DNA of 64,000 nucleotides from an uncultured Blautia sp. (GTDB lineage: Bacteria > Bacillota > Clostridia > Lachnospirales > Lachnospiraceae): NCBI GenBank assembly GCA_900540785.1, contig UQHF01000014.1:1-64000 (forward strand), read 5' to 3'. Position 1 is the stretch's first letter, and the number at the start of each line of letters is the position of its first letter. Shown here one piece after another: positions 22,195 to 32,112 of the stretch. The notes beneath the pieces were generated by a model. The model did not search any database, had not been told where the DNA came from, and saw only the letters and a list, made by a program, of their open reading frames with translations. The position numbers were made by a program, and so were the translations under genes.

Positions 22195-23080
22195 GGATTG
22201 TACTCTTTGCCCGAGAGAGTGTCACGCAAACCGTGAAGAGAAAAAGCGGGGATATTGCGGCATGGACAGCAGAATATATGCTGCCCGTGCCGCTCTTCAT
22301 ATGTGGGAAGAACCCTGCATTTCCGGGGGAAAAGGCTCAGGAGCCGTATTTTTTTCCGGCTGTGGTCTTCGCTGTATTTTCTGCCAGAACCGGGAGATTG
22401 CCATAGGAAAAGACGGAAAAGAAATTTCAGTGGAAAAGCTGGGAGAAATTTTTCTTAACCTGGAAAAACAGGGTGCAGCCAATATTAATCTTGTAACAGG
22501 GGCGCACTATGTTCCTCAGATCAGAGAAGCCCTGGGCATCGCAAAAGAGAAGGGCTTATCTGTTCCTGTTGTATATAATTCAAGCGGATATGAGAAGGTG
22601 GAAACATTAAAACTTCTGGAAGGATATGTGGACGTGTATCTTCCTGACTTTAAATATATGGAAGCTTCTCTTGCAGAGGCGTTTTCAAATGCGCCCGATT
22701 ATCCGGAAAGGGCAAAGGAAGCAATCGAAGAGATGGTGCGCCAGACCGGGAATTGTGTGTTTAATGAAGAGGGATATATAGAAAAGGGAACGATCGTAAG
22801 ACATCTGATCCTTCCGGGACATACGGTAAATTCCAAAAAAGTGCTGGATTATCTGCACGATAAATATGAAAATAAGATTTTTATCAGCATCATGAATCAG
22901 TATACGCCTGTGTATGAGCAGAAAATATATAAAGAACTGAATCGAAAAGTGACAGAAAGAGAATATAAAAAAGTCCTGGATCATGCGTTGGAAATCGGGG
23001 TGGAAAACGGCTTCTGGCAGACGGGAGATACCGCGAAGGAAAGTTTTATTCCTGCCTTTGATTATGAAGGGCTTGATTAA
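22181..23080 (+). CDS. PflX-like radical SAM protein
   Basis: The protein has an N-terminal CTLCPRECHANREEKKRGYC cluster and the radical SAM motif CGLRCIFCQN, followed by a TIM-barrel. This matches COG1313 (PflX), a family related to pyruvate formate-lyase activases whose substrate is unknown. I favour GTG 22181 (AGAAGG 8 nt upstream), which starts just before the first cysteine cluster. An ATG at 22130 would overlap the upstream gene by 65 bp. It is co-transcribed with the DUF134/NifX-like gene. Confidence 0.75.
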   Translation: MEIIKDCTLCPRECHANREEKKRGYCGMDSRIYAARAALHMWEEPCISGGKGSGAVFFSGCGLRCIFCQNREIAIGKDGKEISVEKLGEIFLNLEKQGAANINLVTGAHYVPQIREALGIAKEKGLSVPVVYNSSGYEKVETLKLLEGYVDVYLPDFKYMEASLAEAFSNAPDYPERAKEAIEEMVRQTGNCVFNEEGYIEKGTIVRHLILPGHTVNSKKVLDYLHDKYENKIFISIMNQYTPVYEQKIYKELNRKVTEREYKKVLDHALEIGVENGFWQTGDTAKESFIPAFDYEGLD

Positions 23081-23102
23081 AAAATGCCGTAAAAGGAAGG
23101 AG

Positions 23103-23122
23103 GCCGGTACTTTCGTACCGGC
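23103..23122. other. Perfect intergenic hairpin
   Basis: GCCGGTAC-TTTC-GTACCGGC is an 8-bp stem with a tetraloop between two convergent genes. There is no T-run on the plus strand; the minus strand has only CTCCTTCCTTTT after it, so terminator activity is possible but weak. Confidence 0.5.
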
Positions 23123-23246
23123 GCGTATGAAAAAGAAAAATATTTAATTAAGAAAGACTTATTGCTTTCTACGAGTATTAATATAACCGAAAAATGTGAA
23201 AAAAGTGTGATGTACATTTGAAAAAAATGTGAAGGTATGAGATTTT

Positions 23247-24686
23247 TTAAAATTTCTTCCATGTATTCTTTGTAAAGAGAAGGAGAAGAGGGAAAATCTC
23301 AAGTCTTCCTGCAAGCATATCAAAAATCAACACACATTTTGCAAGGGGCGAGAACAGGGAAAAGTTCCCGGTGGGACCAACAAGCTCAAGGCCGGGACCG
23401 ATATTATTTAAGGTTGCGGCAACGGCTGTAAAGTTGGTTGTAAGGTCGTACTCATCAAGCCCCAGGATCAGAACGGAACCGGCAAAAATTAAAATATAAA
23501 CAGCCATAAAAATATTTGTGGAGCGGACAACCTCATGCGGAATGGGTTTCCGGTCCATTTTTATTTTTTTGATGGCATTTGGGTGCAGGTAAAGGTGGAG
23601 TTCTTTTGCTACTGTTTTAAACAGGATAACAAGACGGGATACTTTAATTCCACCGCCTGTACTTCCGGCGCAGGCTCCTACAAACATAAGGAGAACAAGA
23701 ATCGTTTTGGAAAAAACAGGCCATTGATTAAAATCGGTCGTGGCATATCCTGTAGTCGTAATGATCGAGCCAACCTGAAAGGCGGACTGCTGAAGGGCAA
23801 CCCATATATTATCAAACATGTGCACTGTATTTATGGCAATGGCAAGTATGGAAACGCCGATAATACCGAGGTAGTAGCGAAGCTCCTCCACCTTAAATGC
23901 CTGGACAAATCTCTTTGTGAGAAGAAGAAAATACACATTGAAATTTACGCCAAACAAAATCATAAATATGGTGACAACTACCTGGATATAAGTGCTGTAT
24001 CCTCCGACGCTGTCGTTTCGGATGCCAAAACCTCCTGTTCCCGCTGTACCGAAGGAGATACATAAGGTATCAAAAAGCGGCATTTTGCCAATAAGCAGCA
24101 GAATGATCTGAAGCACAGTCAGACCAAAATAAATCGTGTAAAGAATCTTTGCAGTGGACTGTACTTTTGGCACAAGTTTTCCGACGGAAGGTCCCGGGCT
24201 TTCCGCTTTCATAAGGTTCATATGGTATCCGCCTGCCAGAGGAAGAAGCGCCAGAATAAATACAAGAACACCCATGCCCCCGATCCAGTGGGTGAAACTT
24301 CTCCATATAAGGATACAGTGGGGGAGAATCTCCACATCTGTAAAAATACTTGCCCCGGTTGTAGTAAAGCCGGATACTGTTTCAAACAGCGCATCTACGG
24401 GGCTTGAAAGACTTCCGGAAAGGAGAAAGGGAAGCGCCCCCATAATACTTAAAACAATCCAGCTAAGTGCAACTGCAACAAAGCCCTCTTTTGTATAAAA
24501 GGCTCTTTTTTTAGGCTTTTTTAAAGTAAGAGGAATTCCGATGGAAACACAGACTGCCATAGTGATGAGAAAGGCAAGGCCTGATTTTTCCCCGTAGATC
24601 ACAGCTGTAATACAGGGAAGCAGCATAAAAGCAGCTTCCAGATTTAAAATCCAGCCAATAATATAAAAGATAATGGAATAATTCAT
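23247..24686 (-). CDS. trkH: TrkH-family potassium transporter subunit
   Basis: The 479-residue polytopic protein shows four pore-loop segments of the TrkH/KtrB type: GFTTTGASIFTDVE, GTAGTGGFGIRNDS, IITTTGYATTDFNQW and NNIGPGLELVGPTGNF. These line a potassium-selective pore that works with a cytoplasmic RCK partner. It lies 10 bp downstream of trkA on the same strand, so the pair forms a two-gene operon. The length and number of helices are normal for TrkH. Start ATG 24686. Confidence 0.9.
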   Translation of the reverse strand: MNYSIIFYIIGWILNLEAAFMLLPCITAVIYGEKSGLAFLITMAVCVSIGIPLTLKKPKKRAFYTKEGFVAVALSWIVLSIMGALPFLLSGSLSSPVDALFETVSGFTTTGASIFTDVEILPHCILIWRSFTHWIGGMGVLVFILALLPLAGGYHMNLMKAESPGPSVGKLVPKVQSTAKILYTIYFGLTVLQIILLLIGKMPLFDTLCISFGTAGTGGFGIRNDSVGGYSTYIQVVVTIFMILFGVNFNVYFLLLTKRFVQAFKVEELRYYLGIIGVSILAIAINTVHMFDNIWVALQQSAFQVGSIITTTGYATTDFNQWPVFSKTILVLLMFVGACAGSTGGGIKVSRLVILFKTVAKELHLYLHPNAIKKIKMDRKPIPHEVVRSTNIFMAVYILIFAGSVLILGLDEYDLTTNFTAVAATLNNIGPGLELVGPTGNFSLFSPLAKCVLIFDMLAGRLEIFPLLLLFTKNTWKKF

Positions 24687-24696
24687 AAACGCTCCC

Positions 24697-26055
24697 TTAC
24701 CTTTCCAGAATATCGCTGATGTCGCGAAGTCCCTTATTTGTGGTGACGATCATAACGGTGTCTCCAGGCTGGATCGTGTCGTTTCCTCTTGGAATCCGAA
24801 TAGAGCCATGACGATTGATACAGCCCACAAGAAGATTCTTTTTCAGAGGAAGCTCAGAAAGAGGAATGCCGGCTGCAGGACAATTTTCGCAGATGGAAAA
24901 TTCAAGCGCTTCCGCCTGATTGTCCAGAATGTGGTAAAGGGTTTCCACATTACTTCCGATGGTGTTCTGCATGGCGCGCACATACTGGAGAATGGAATCC
25001 GCAGTAATGTATTTTGGATAAATAACGCTTCCAAGATCCAGACGGTCAATTACGTCATCAAAGGCAAGGCGGTTTACTTTTGCAACTACTTTTGCCTGAG
25101 AGATGCTTTTGGCAAAAAGGGAGAGGAAGACATTTTCTTCGTCCAGGTTGGTGAGGGTGACAAAAGCCTCAGCCTGCATAAGACCCTCCTCCATCAGAAG
25201 GGAGCGGTCTGTTCCGTCTCCGTTTATGATGGTGGCATCCGGAAGAAGTTCGCTTAATGTTTCACACTTGTCCTTATCTTTTTCAATGATTTTTACATCG
25301 ATTTTCATATCAATAAGAGCCTGGGAGAGATAGTAGGAAATCGTCCCGCCTCCGATGATAATGGCGTTTTTTACCTGATTTGTTTTCATTCCTATTTTCT
25401 TAAAAAAAGAAGCCGTATTTTTCGGCGGAGCCATAACGGAGAGAATGTCGCCGTTGTGGATCACATAATCTCCTCCCGGGATAGAAACGGAATCCGGACT
25501 TTCCGCAGCACATATTAAAATGTCGCAGTTAAATTTTTCTTTTAACCGGGAAATGTTCATTCCGTCAAGGCAAAATTCCGGCAGTACCTTAAATTTTACA
25601 AGCTCAACTCTGCCTCTTGCAAAAGTGTCAATTTTGAGAGCGGAAGGAAAACGAAGCACACGGGAAATTTCCTGCGCGGCTGCCAGCTCCGGATTAATAA
25701 ACATAGATACACCCAGACGTTCTCTGATAAATTCACTTTCTTTGCTGTAGATGGGATTTCTCACGCGGGCAATAGTCTGACAGTGCCCTGCTTTCTGGGC
25801 AATGAGGCAGCATAAAAGGTTCAGTTCGTCAGAACCGGTAACTGCAATGAGAATATCTGCTGCTTCCACGCCTGCTTCCATGAGCACATTGATACTGGCT
25901 CCATTTCCAACAACGCCCATAGCGTCTATATCGTCGCATAAGGAAGTGAGCTTTTCCTGAGAAATATCGACAAGAGTGATGTCGGTATCTTCTTCCTGTA
26001 ACTGTTCTGCAAGGGTACGTCCGACTTTTCCGCACCCGACAATAATTATCTGCAT
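24697..26055 (-). CDS. trkA: TrkA RCK regulatory subunit of potassium uptake
   Basis: The 452-residue protein is a tandem of two RCK modules: NAD-binding IIIVGCGKVGRTLAEQLQEE at the N-terminus and NAIIIGGGTISYYLSQ near residue 230, each followed by a TrkA_C-type domain. TrkA gates the TrkH channel in response to nucleotides. The start at 26055 has GGAGG upstream; six extra in-frame codons do not. First gene of the trkA-trkH operon. Confidence 0.92.
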   Translation of the reverse strand: MQIIIVGCGKVGRTLAEQLQEEDTDITLVDISQEKLTSLCDDIDAMGVVGNGASINVLMEAGVEAADILIAVTGSDELNLLCCLIAQKAGHCQTIARVRNPIYSKESEFIRERLGVSMFINPELAAAQEISRVLRFPSALKIDTFARGRVELVKFKVLPEFCLDGMNISRLKEKFNCDILICAAESPDSVSIPGGDYVIHNGDILSVMAPPKNTASFFKKIGMKTNQVKNAIIIGGGTISYYLSQALIDMKIDVKIIEKDKDKCETLSELLPDATIINGDGTDRSLLMEEGLMQAEAFVTLTNLDEENVFLSLFAKSISQAKVVAKVNRLAFDDVIDRLDLGSVIYPKYITADSILQYVRAMQNTIGSNVETLYHILDNQAEALEFSICENCPAAGIPLSELPLKKNLLVGCINRHGSIRIPRGNDTIQPGDTVMIVTTNKGLRDISDILER

Positions 26056-26265
26056 AATTTCCTCCAATTTCATTGCTTACGCTATAATCACAGCTATTAT
26101 AACACCCGGGTATGGAATTTGAAATAGAAAAATTAATGGAATCTTTATATTATTAAGCTATAATTTGTATAATCTTAACTTTGAAATAAAGAAAATTTTA
26201 TTTTGTATAAGAAATAAAGTTGTTATAATAAGAAAGAAATGAAAAGGAAGGAATTTTGAGAAAAT

Positions 26266-28062
26266 ATGATAAAGAAAATTTTGAAAAAATATAATTGCTG
26301 GAAGCTTGGGAAAAAGCTGCTTGTCATATTTGTTCTTGTTTCCATTCTGCCGATTTTATTTGTCCAGGGTTTTGCATTTTATATGAATCGGGAAAAGATG
26401 ACAGAAAAGATTGATGAACTCATGGTAAATAACTTAACGCAGATTGCGGAAAGAGTAGATTTGAATATGGAAGTGTATACGAATCTCATTTACCAAATTT
26501 ATAAAGACCAGGTCATTATTGATTGCATTCAGAAAATTTCACGGGATCAGGACAGTGGGGAAAAAGCGGTAGGATATAATCAAATTATGAACCGCCTGAA
26601 GCAGTATAGTGACAGAGCGTCCAGTATTCGATGTATTTCTGTGGTCTGTCCCGATGGAAGCTCTGTTTTTTACGATTTTGAGACAGATTCTTCTGTTAAT
26701 ACCATATGGCAGGGGAATGAAGATATGAGAAATACACTTCCGTATCAGGAAGCTGTAGATAAACCGGGAATGGTGGTGACAGATACAATGCGCTTTCCAG
26801 AAGAAAGTACAGCTTATTTTCACATTTCCAAGAGAATGTTTGATTTTAACAATCTGGAAAAGGGAAGCATTGCGACTGTCATTATGACAATAAGTGAGAG
26901 AGCATTGAATGAAATATGTAAAAACCCGGGAGACATGCAGGATAAAAGTATTAATTTTATAGTGAATAAAAACAGGCAGGTCATTTCTTATCCAGATAAA
27001 GAATTTGCAGGGATTTCTATAAATCCGAAACTGAAAACAGAAGAGTTTGTAAAGGTTTCCGGGTATCTCCGGGAAAGAAACACAGGAATTAACGAGTATG
27101 AGGATTCTATGACCGGGTGGATATTTTGTAATGCCTATGACAAAGATTATATGTTGAAGGATATTTCAGATACACAGAGGATTTTGGTGTTTGCGTCAGC
27201 AGCAGTACTGATTTTTGCAGTTTTTCTCATTGCATATACAGTAAAAAGTCTGGATGCTTCTGTAAATTCTGTTGTATCCGGCATACAGGAAGTACAAAAA
27301 GGAAACTTAAATGTTGTGGTTCCTGTTCGGTCGTCAGATGAAATTGGTGTGATAGCAGATAATTTTAACAGCATGACAGTGAAAGTAAAAGAATTGATCT
27401 GTCAGGTGGGAGCGGCGAAGGAAAAGCAGAAAAATGCAGAGATCAGAGCTCTGGAGGCACAGATAAATCCACATTTTCTTTATAATACGTTGGATTCCAT
27501 AAACTGGCTGGCAATCGAGAAAGAAGAATATGAAATCAGCAAAATGCTGAGGAATCTGGGTATTATCCTGAGATACAGTATAAATAAAAGCAATCAGATG
27601 GTAACGGTTCAGGAGATGTGTGACTGGCTGGAAAAGTATGTGAGTCTTCAGGAGATGCGGTTTGACAATGTTTTTTCTTACGAGGGCAATGTGGAGTCTG
27701 ATGCGTATGGGGTAAAGGTATATAAGCTTCTTCTTCAGCCCTTTGTGGAAAATGCAATTATACATGGATTTAAGGAAATCGACGGCGGAGGAATCCTCAG
27801 GGTAGATATTTTTATGACCGAGGACAAAAAAGGTATTACGATCATTATAGAAGACAATGGAAAGGGAATGATGCCGGATATGGTAAAATGCTTTAATAAC
27901 AGAGAAACCGCAATTCAAGATGATGGACGCAGCATTGGTCTTCATAATGCTTTCTCAAGAATGAATATGTATTACGGGGAAGCGGCAACCTGGAATGTAA
28001 GCAGTATTCCGGATATGGGAACAGTAGTTACGCTGCGCCTGCCTGTGTTGGAGGAAGAGTGA
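26266..28062 (+). CDS. YesM-type sensor histidine kinase
   Basis: The 598-residue kinase has a transmembrane helix at about 18-38, a large extracytoplasmic sensor (about 40-300), a second helix at about 303-323, a HAMP linker, the phospho-acceptor region with EAQINPHFLYNTLDSINWLA (His near 402) and an HATPase domain (EDNGKGMM, SIGLHNAFSRM). This is the 5TM-less YesM/LytS-like HPK7 class that senses extracellular carbohydrate, often with a solute-binding protein. It is followed immediately by its YesN-type regulator. Confidence 0.9.
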   Translation: MIKKILKKYNCWKLGKKLLVIFVLVSILPILFVQGFAFYMNREKMTEKIDELMVNNLTQIAERVDLNMEVYTNLIYQIYKDQVIIDCIQKISRDQDSGEKAVGYNQIMNRLKQYSDRASSIRCISVVCPDGSSVFYDFETDSSVNTIWQGNEDMRNTLPYQEAVDKPGMVVTDTMRFPEESTAYFHISKRMFDFNNLEKGSIATVIMTISERALNEICKNPGDMQDKSINFIVNKNRQVISYPDKEFAGISINPKLKTEEFVKVSGYLRERNTGINEYEDSMTGWIFCNAYDKDYMLKDISDTQRILVFASAAVLIFAVFLIAYTVKSLDASVNSVVSGIQEVQKGNLNVVVPVRSSDEIGVIADNFNSMTVKVKELICQVGAAKEKQKNAEIRALEAQINPHFLYNTLDSINWLAIEKEEYEISKMLRNLGIILRYSINKSNQMVTVQEMCDWLEKYVSLQEMRFDNVFSYEGNVESDAYGVKVYKLLLQPFVENAIIHGFKEIDGGGILRVDIFMTEDKKGITIIIEDNGKGMMPDMVKCFNNRETAIQDDGRSIGLHNAFSRMNMYYGEAATWNVSSIPDMGTVVTLRLPVLEEE

Positions 28063-28064
28063 AA

Positions 28065-29549
28065 ATGAGAATTGTAATTGTAGAAGATGAAATTAAAATC
28101 AGAACAGGAATGGCAAAACTGATTTCCAGACATACAGAACATACTATTGCAGGAGAAGCCAGAAATGGACAGGAAGGTTTGGAGATGATATTAAAAGTGA
28201 AGCCGGATCTTGTGATTTCAGACATTCGTATGCCGGTAATGGATGGACTTGATATGCTGAAAAAATTAAAAGAGGCAGATTTTCAGTGCCATTTTGTAAT
28301 TTTAAGCGGGTATTCAGAGTTTGAATATGCACAAAAAGCTCTGAGGTACGGAGCAGATGATTATCTTTTAAAACCACTGGCAGCGGAAGACGTGACAGGA
28401 ATTTTAGAAAGCATAAACAGACGGGTGAAAGAAGAAAATAAAAAGACTGCGGAGACAGCAGAAGGTATTTTCAGAGGCTTCCTGTCAGGAGGAAAAAGAG
28501 AAACAGAAGAAGAATACAGGAAATTAGAAAATTCCGGTAATTTTGAAAACGGAAGAAGGATACTGCTTCTTGGTGGCTATGTGGGCAATACTTCTCCTAC
28601 TTATATTCGAACAGTAGAGGCAAGATTAAAGGAGATTTGTAATTACTATACATTCCTTGAAAATACACAGGAGATTTATTGTCTTTTACAGGAAGAAAGT
28701 TTTGCGAGGATCCAGAGAAGAGTTTATATGAATCTGGAAAAGAAAGAAGAACCTGTATGGGCAGCAGTGTATCTTGAGGATATAAGAAAACTGGTTTCCG
28801 GGGGAGAAAAGCTTCGTCATATGTATCCATATAGTATGTGTGCAGGAGCCAGAGAGCTTCTTACAGAGGAAAAAATAGACAGCCTCGCCTTTTCGGAGTA
28901 TGAATATCCGCGACAGATAGAAAACAGGATACAGGAAAATATATGTAAAGGAAAAATGGAGAGTTTAAGCAGCGATATAGAAGCGTTTCAGAATTACATA
29001 AAAGAGCAGAACTGGGAACCGCTCTGGTACAGAGAAGCATATGGGAAACTGATTCGTTTTATGGAGGCCGTATGTCAGGAGGTAAATCCGGATGCATATA
29101 AAAATTTGAAACAGTGTGAAGCGGGGAAAGAAACAGAAAAAGCTGTCACAATAGGAGAACTGCAGCTTGCTGTGAAAAAGGCGGAAAGAGCGGTTCTGAT
29201 TACGGGTGAGAAAAAAGAAGATATAGGAAATTATACAATTTTAAGAGCAATCTGTTATATCAGGGAGCACTACGGAGAAGATTTGTCACTGGAGATTTTA
29301 GGAGAGCATCTTGATATTACACCGGAATATTTGAGTACGCTTTTTAATAGAGAGGTAGGCATTAATTTCAGTGTATTTGTAAAAAGGTTTCGTATCAGTC
29401 AGGCAAAACGTCTTTTAAAGGGAACAGATAAAAGGATTTATGAAATCGCACAGGAAACAGGGTATCGGGACCCAAAGTATTTTACCCGCGTATTTAAGGA
29501 AGAAACGGGAGTATCTCCGGGAGAGTTCAGACAGATAAAAGAAATATAG
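28065..29549 (+). CDS. YesN-type response regulator (receiver + AraC HTH)
   Basis: The 495-residue protein has a receiver domain (phospho-Asp in DLVISDIRMPVMDG, residue near 53), a long variable middle and a C-terminal AraC/XylS DNA-binding domain (ITPEYLSTLFNREVGINFSV, YEIAQETGYRDPKYFTRVFK). ATG 28065 has GGAGG 10 nt upstream; a GTG at 28059 overlapping the kinase stop is possible. It probably activates the downstream solute-binding protein and importer genes. Confidence 0.9.
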   Translation: MRIVIVEDEIKIRTGMAKLISRHTEHTIAGEARNGQEGLEMILKVKPDLVISDIRMPVMDGLDMLKKLKEADFQCHFVILSGYSEFEYAQKALRYGADDYLLKPLAAEDVTGILESINRRVKEENKKTAETAEGIFRGFLSGGKRETEEEYRKLENSGNFENGRRILLLGGYVGNTSPTYIRTVEARLKEICNYYTFLENTQEIYCLLQEESFARIQRRVYMNLEKKEEPVWAAVYLEDIRKLVSGGEKLRHMYPYSMCAGARELLTEEKIDSLAFSEYEYPRQIENRIQENICKGKMESLSSDIEAFQNYIKEQNWEPLWYREAYGKLIRFMEAVCQEVNPDAYKNLKQCEAGKETEKAVTIGELQLAVKKAERAVLITGEKKEDIGNYTILRAICYIREHYGEDLSLEILGEHLDITPEYLSTLFNREVGINFSVFVKRFRISQAKRLLKGTDKRIYEIAQETGYRDPKYFTRVFKEETGVSPGEFRQIKEI

Positions 29550-29562
29550 AGGGGGAAAGTAA

Positions 29563-30750
29563 GTGAAGGCAAAAAATATTGCAACAATTCTTTTGCTTGT
29601 TTTTGCAGGAATCATGTGGTGTAAGCAGCCGGTAGCAGCAAAGGAAAGGCAGGAACTTGTTTTATGGTCTTATTATGAGACACAGGCACAAAGGACAGCT
29701 CTTGATAATATGGTACGGGATTTTAATCAGTCCCAGAATTCATGGCATCTTTCATGGAAATATGTGACTATGACAGGATTTATCCGTAAACTTTCTTCCG
29801 CGTATACAGAAAATGATCTGCCGGATATGGCAATTCTCGATAATCCGGATATGCCGGTGATGATTCGGCTTGGAATGTTTGAAGATATTACGGAACTGGC
29901 AGAAAAATGCGGAATATTATCTGAATACTATCCTTCTATTGTAAGAACGGTTCAATATGAAGACAGAATTTATGGAATGCCGTTTAACTGTAATAATACA
30001 GCCCTGATCTATAATAAAGAAATTCTGGAACAGGCAGGCGTAGAAGCGCCTTCTACATGGGAGGAGCTCAGAACAGCAGCCAGAGTACTTACGAATGATA
30101 AGTGTCAGGGATTTTCTATTTGTGCGATGCAGGGAGAGCAGGGAGCGTTTCAAATTCTTCCCTGGATCTTGTCGGCAGGAGAAGAGCCGGACTGTCTTGG
30201 AGGACGGGGAACAGAAGAAGCATATGAATTTTTCAGAAATCTTATCTGGGATGGAAGTCTTTCAGAAAACTGCATTAATCTTACGCAGACAGATCTGGGA
30301 CAGGAATTTGTGGAGGGGAAAATTGCGATTATGCAGAATGGCCCCTGGATTTTGCCGATGCTTGATGACGCAGGAGTGGACTATGGGATTGTTCCGATTC
30401 CGGGAGAAGAGAAAAGAAGGGCTGTTCTTGGAGGAGAAAATATAGGGATTTTAAAAGGAAAGAACAGGGAAGGTTCTCTCGCTTTTCTCGAATTTTGCAT
30501 GAGTGGAGACAAGATGCTGGAATTTTGTGAGACAGCGGGAGTGCTGCCTGCGAGAAAAGACCTGGCAAAGGAGTATGTGAAAAAAGAAGAGAAAATGAAA
30601 GTGTTTGAAGAACAGATGGAAACGGCAGTGACAAGATCAGAGATACCGAGATGGAGTTCTGTGTCGGAAAAACTCACAGAAGGTATGTTTCAAACAGTAA
30701 CAGGAGAAAAAACACCGAAAGAAATTGCACGGGAGATATACGGAAAATAA
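29563..30750 (+). CDS. Extracellular sugar-binding protein in the YesM/YesN operon
   Basis: The 395-residue protein has a signal peptide (ATILLLVFAGIMW... VAAKE) without a clear lipobox and the family-1 solute-binding fold (ELVLWSYYETQAQRTALDNM, GMPFNCNNTALIYNKEILE). GTG 29563 follows GGGGGAAAG, 13 bp after the regulator stop, so it is co-transcribed with the two-component genes. No permease follows directly; a paralogous binding protein and its permeases begin 126 bp later with their own promoter. It may serve as the ligand-presenting partner of the YesM kinase (inference). Confidence 0.8.
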   Translation: MKAKNIATILLLVFAGIMWCKQPVAAKERQELVLWSYYETQAQRTALDNMVRDFNQSQNSWHLSWKYVTMTGFIRKLSSAYTENDLPDMAILDNPDMPVMIRLGMFEDITELAEKCGILSEYYPSIVRTVQYEDRIYGMPFNCNNTALIYNKEILEQAGVEAPSTWEELRTAARVLTNDKCQGFSICAMQGEQGAFQILPWILSAGEEPDCLGGRGTEEAYEFFRNLIWDGSLSENCINLTQTDLGQEFVEGKIAIMQNGPWILPMLDDAGVDYGIVPIPGEEKRRAVLGGENIGILKGKNREGSLAFLEFCMSGDKMLEFCETAGVLPARKDLAKEYVKKEEKMKVFEEQMETAVTRSEIPRWSSVSEKLTEGMFQTVTGEKTPKEIAREIYGK

Positions 30751-30797
30751 AAGTGTAAAACAGATTAAATTATTCCACCCTTCTTAAATTATTAGAA

Positions 30798-30826
30798 TTA
30801 CAAAAATGGAAAACCTCTCTTATAAT
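30798..30826 (+). promoter_or_regulatory. Promoter of the ABC importer operon
   Basis: TTACAA (30798-30803), 17-bp spacer, perfect TATAAT (30821-30826), 50 bp before the second solute-binding gene. A weak -35 with a perfect -10 is typical of an activator-dependent promoter, here probably the YesN-type regulator. Confidence 0.6.
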
Positions 30827-30875
30827 CATTTTAACAGCTAAGAGCTGAAGGAATGATGAAAGGGAGGTTTTTATA

Positions 30876-32105
30876 ATGAAAATGAAAAAAGTGATGGCAG
30901 CGATTCTTACAACAGCAGTTTCCTGTGGACTTTTAACTGGGATCAATCTTACTTCTGTAGCTGCGGCAGAGAAAAAAGAAGTAGTGATATGGGATTATTT
31001 TGAAACAGATGCACAAAAAGAAATGATGCAGAGCCTTATTGATGGTTTTAACGCATCTCAGGATGAATATGAAGCAACACATACATATGTGCCTTTTGCA
31101 GATTATGAAAAGCAGCTTACTCTTGGAATTGCTTCCGGAGAACTTCCGGACATCGTTATTCTTGACGGGTGCAGCATGGCTTCATTTATAGAATTGGGAT
31201 TATTCGGAGATATTTCTGATGCAGAAATTAACTGGGATGAATATATGCCAGGTCCTCTGGAATCAACTATGATGGAGGGAAAACACTACGGAATTCCATT
31301 TGCAACAAACTGTACAGCTCTTTTCTATAATAAGGATATGTTTGATGAGGCAGGATTGGAATATCCGGATGAAAATACAACCTGGGATGAATTTCATGAA
31401 ATGGCAAAAGCTCTGACAAAAGATGGAGTTTATGGATTTGGAAATGCTGCCACCAATACAGACGAGGGAACGTTCCAGTGTCTCCAGTGGCTCTATACGG
31501 CAGGCGGTTCCTATACGGATATTGAATCGGGAAAAGATGCATACACCCTTATGCAGGAAATGATAGAAGATGGTTCCTGGACAAAAGAATGTGTAAACTG
31601 GACACAGTCTGATGTAAACAACAATTTTATGGCTGGAAATATCGCGATGCAGCAGAATGGACCGTGGCAGATTCCGGGAATTGAAAAAAATGCTCCTGAC
31701 TTAAATTATGGTGTTACAGTCCTTCCGAAAAAAGATGAAAATGCAGAACAGGCAACCTCCATTCTTGGCGGAGAAAATATGGGAGTGGTAAATAAAGAAG
31801 ATATGTCCGGAGCAAAAGCGTTTCTTCAGTATTATGACCAGACAGACGTTATGGTAGAAGCAATGAAACAGTACGGCTCTTATCCTCCAAAAACAGAGGC
31901 GGCAAAAGACAGCTACTGGACAGATGACCCCGTTCAGGAAGCATTTCTTCTTCAGATTGAAACATCAATTCCAAGAGGACCAAGTGCCTCCTGGCCGTCT
32001 TATTCCAGCGCTATTCAGACTGGATTTCAGGAAGTTATGACTTCTGCAAAAACACCGGATCAGGCAGCAAAGGACACACAGGCAGCAGTTGACGCAGTGA
32101 AATAA
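30876..32105 (+). CDS. ABC transporter sugar-binding protein
   Basis: The 409-residue protein has a signal peptide (VMAAILTTAVSCGLLTGINL... VAAAEKK) and the family-1 binding-protein fold (EVVIWDYFETDAQKEMMQSL, YGIPFATNCTALFYNKDMFD). A lipobox-like Cys occurs in TTAVSCGLL but the main cleavage appears to be after the Ala-rich stretch. It is clearly paralogous to the preceding protein. AGGGAGG precedes ATG 30876. The substrate is probably an arabinan or arabinose-containing oligosaccharide, judged from the GH127 gene in the same operon. Confidence 0.85.
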   Translation: MKMKKVMAAILTTAVSCGLLTGINLTSVAAAEKKEVVIWDYFETDAQKEMMQSLIDGFNASQDEYEATHTYVPFADYEKQLTLGIASGELPDIVILDGCSMASFIELGLFGDISDAEINWDEYMPGPLESTMMEGKHYGIPFATNCTALFYNKDMFDEAGLEYPDENTTWDEFHEMAKALTKDGVYGFGNAATNTDEGTFQCLQWLYTAGGSYTDIESGKDAYTLMQEMIEDGSWTKECVNWTQSDVNNNFMAGNIAMQQNGPWQIPGIEKNAPDLNYGVTVLPKKDENAEQATSILGGENMGVVNKEDMSGAKAFLQYYDQTDVMVEAMKQYGSYPPKTEAAKDSYWTDDPVQEAFLLQIETSIPRGPSASWPSYSSAIQTGFQEVMTSAKTPDQAAKDTQAAVDAVK

Positions 32106-32112
32106 CAAAGGG

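Noticed and set aside
23103..23122. Strong terminator between the radical SAM gene and trkH
   Set aside because: The stem is perfect but neither side has a proper T-run, so it was listed only as a hairpin.
23535..25750. Long plus-strand frames opposite trkH and trkA
   Set aside because: The minus-strand genes are clear family members with full motifs; the opposite frames have no ribosome sites or recognisable domains.
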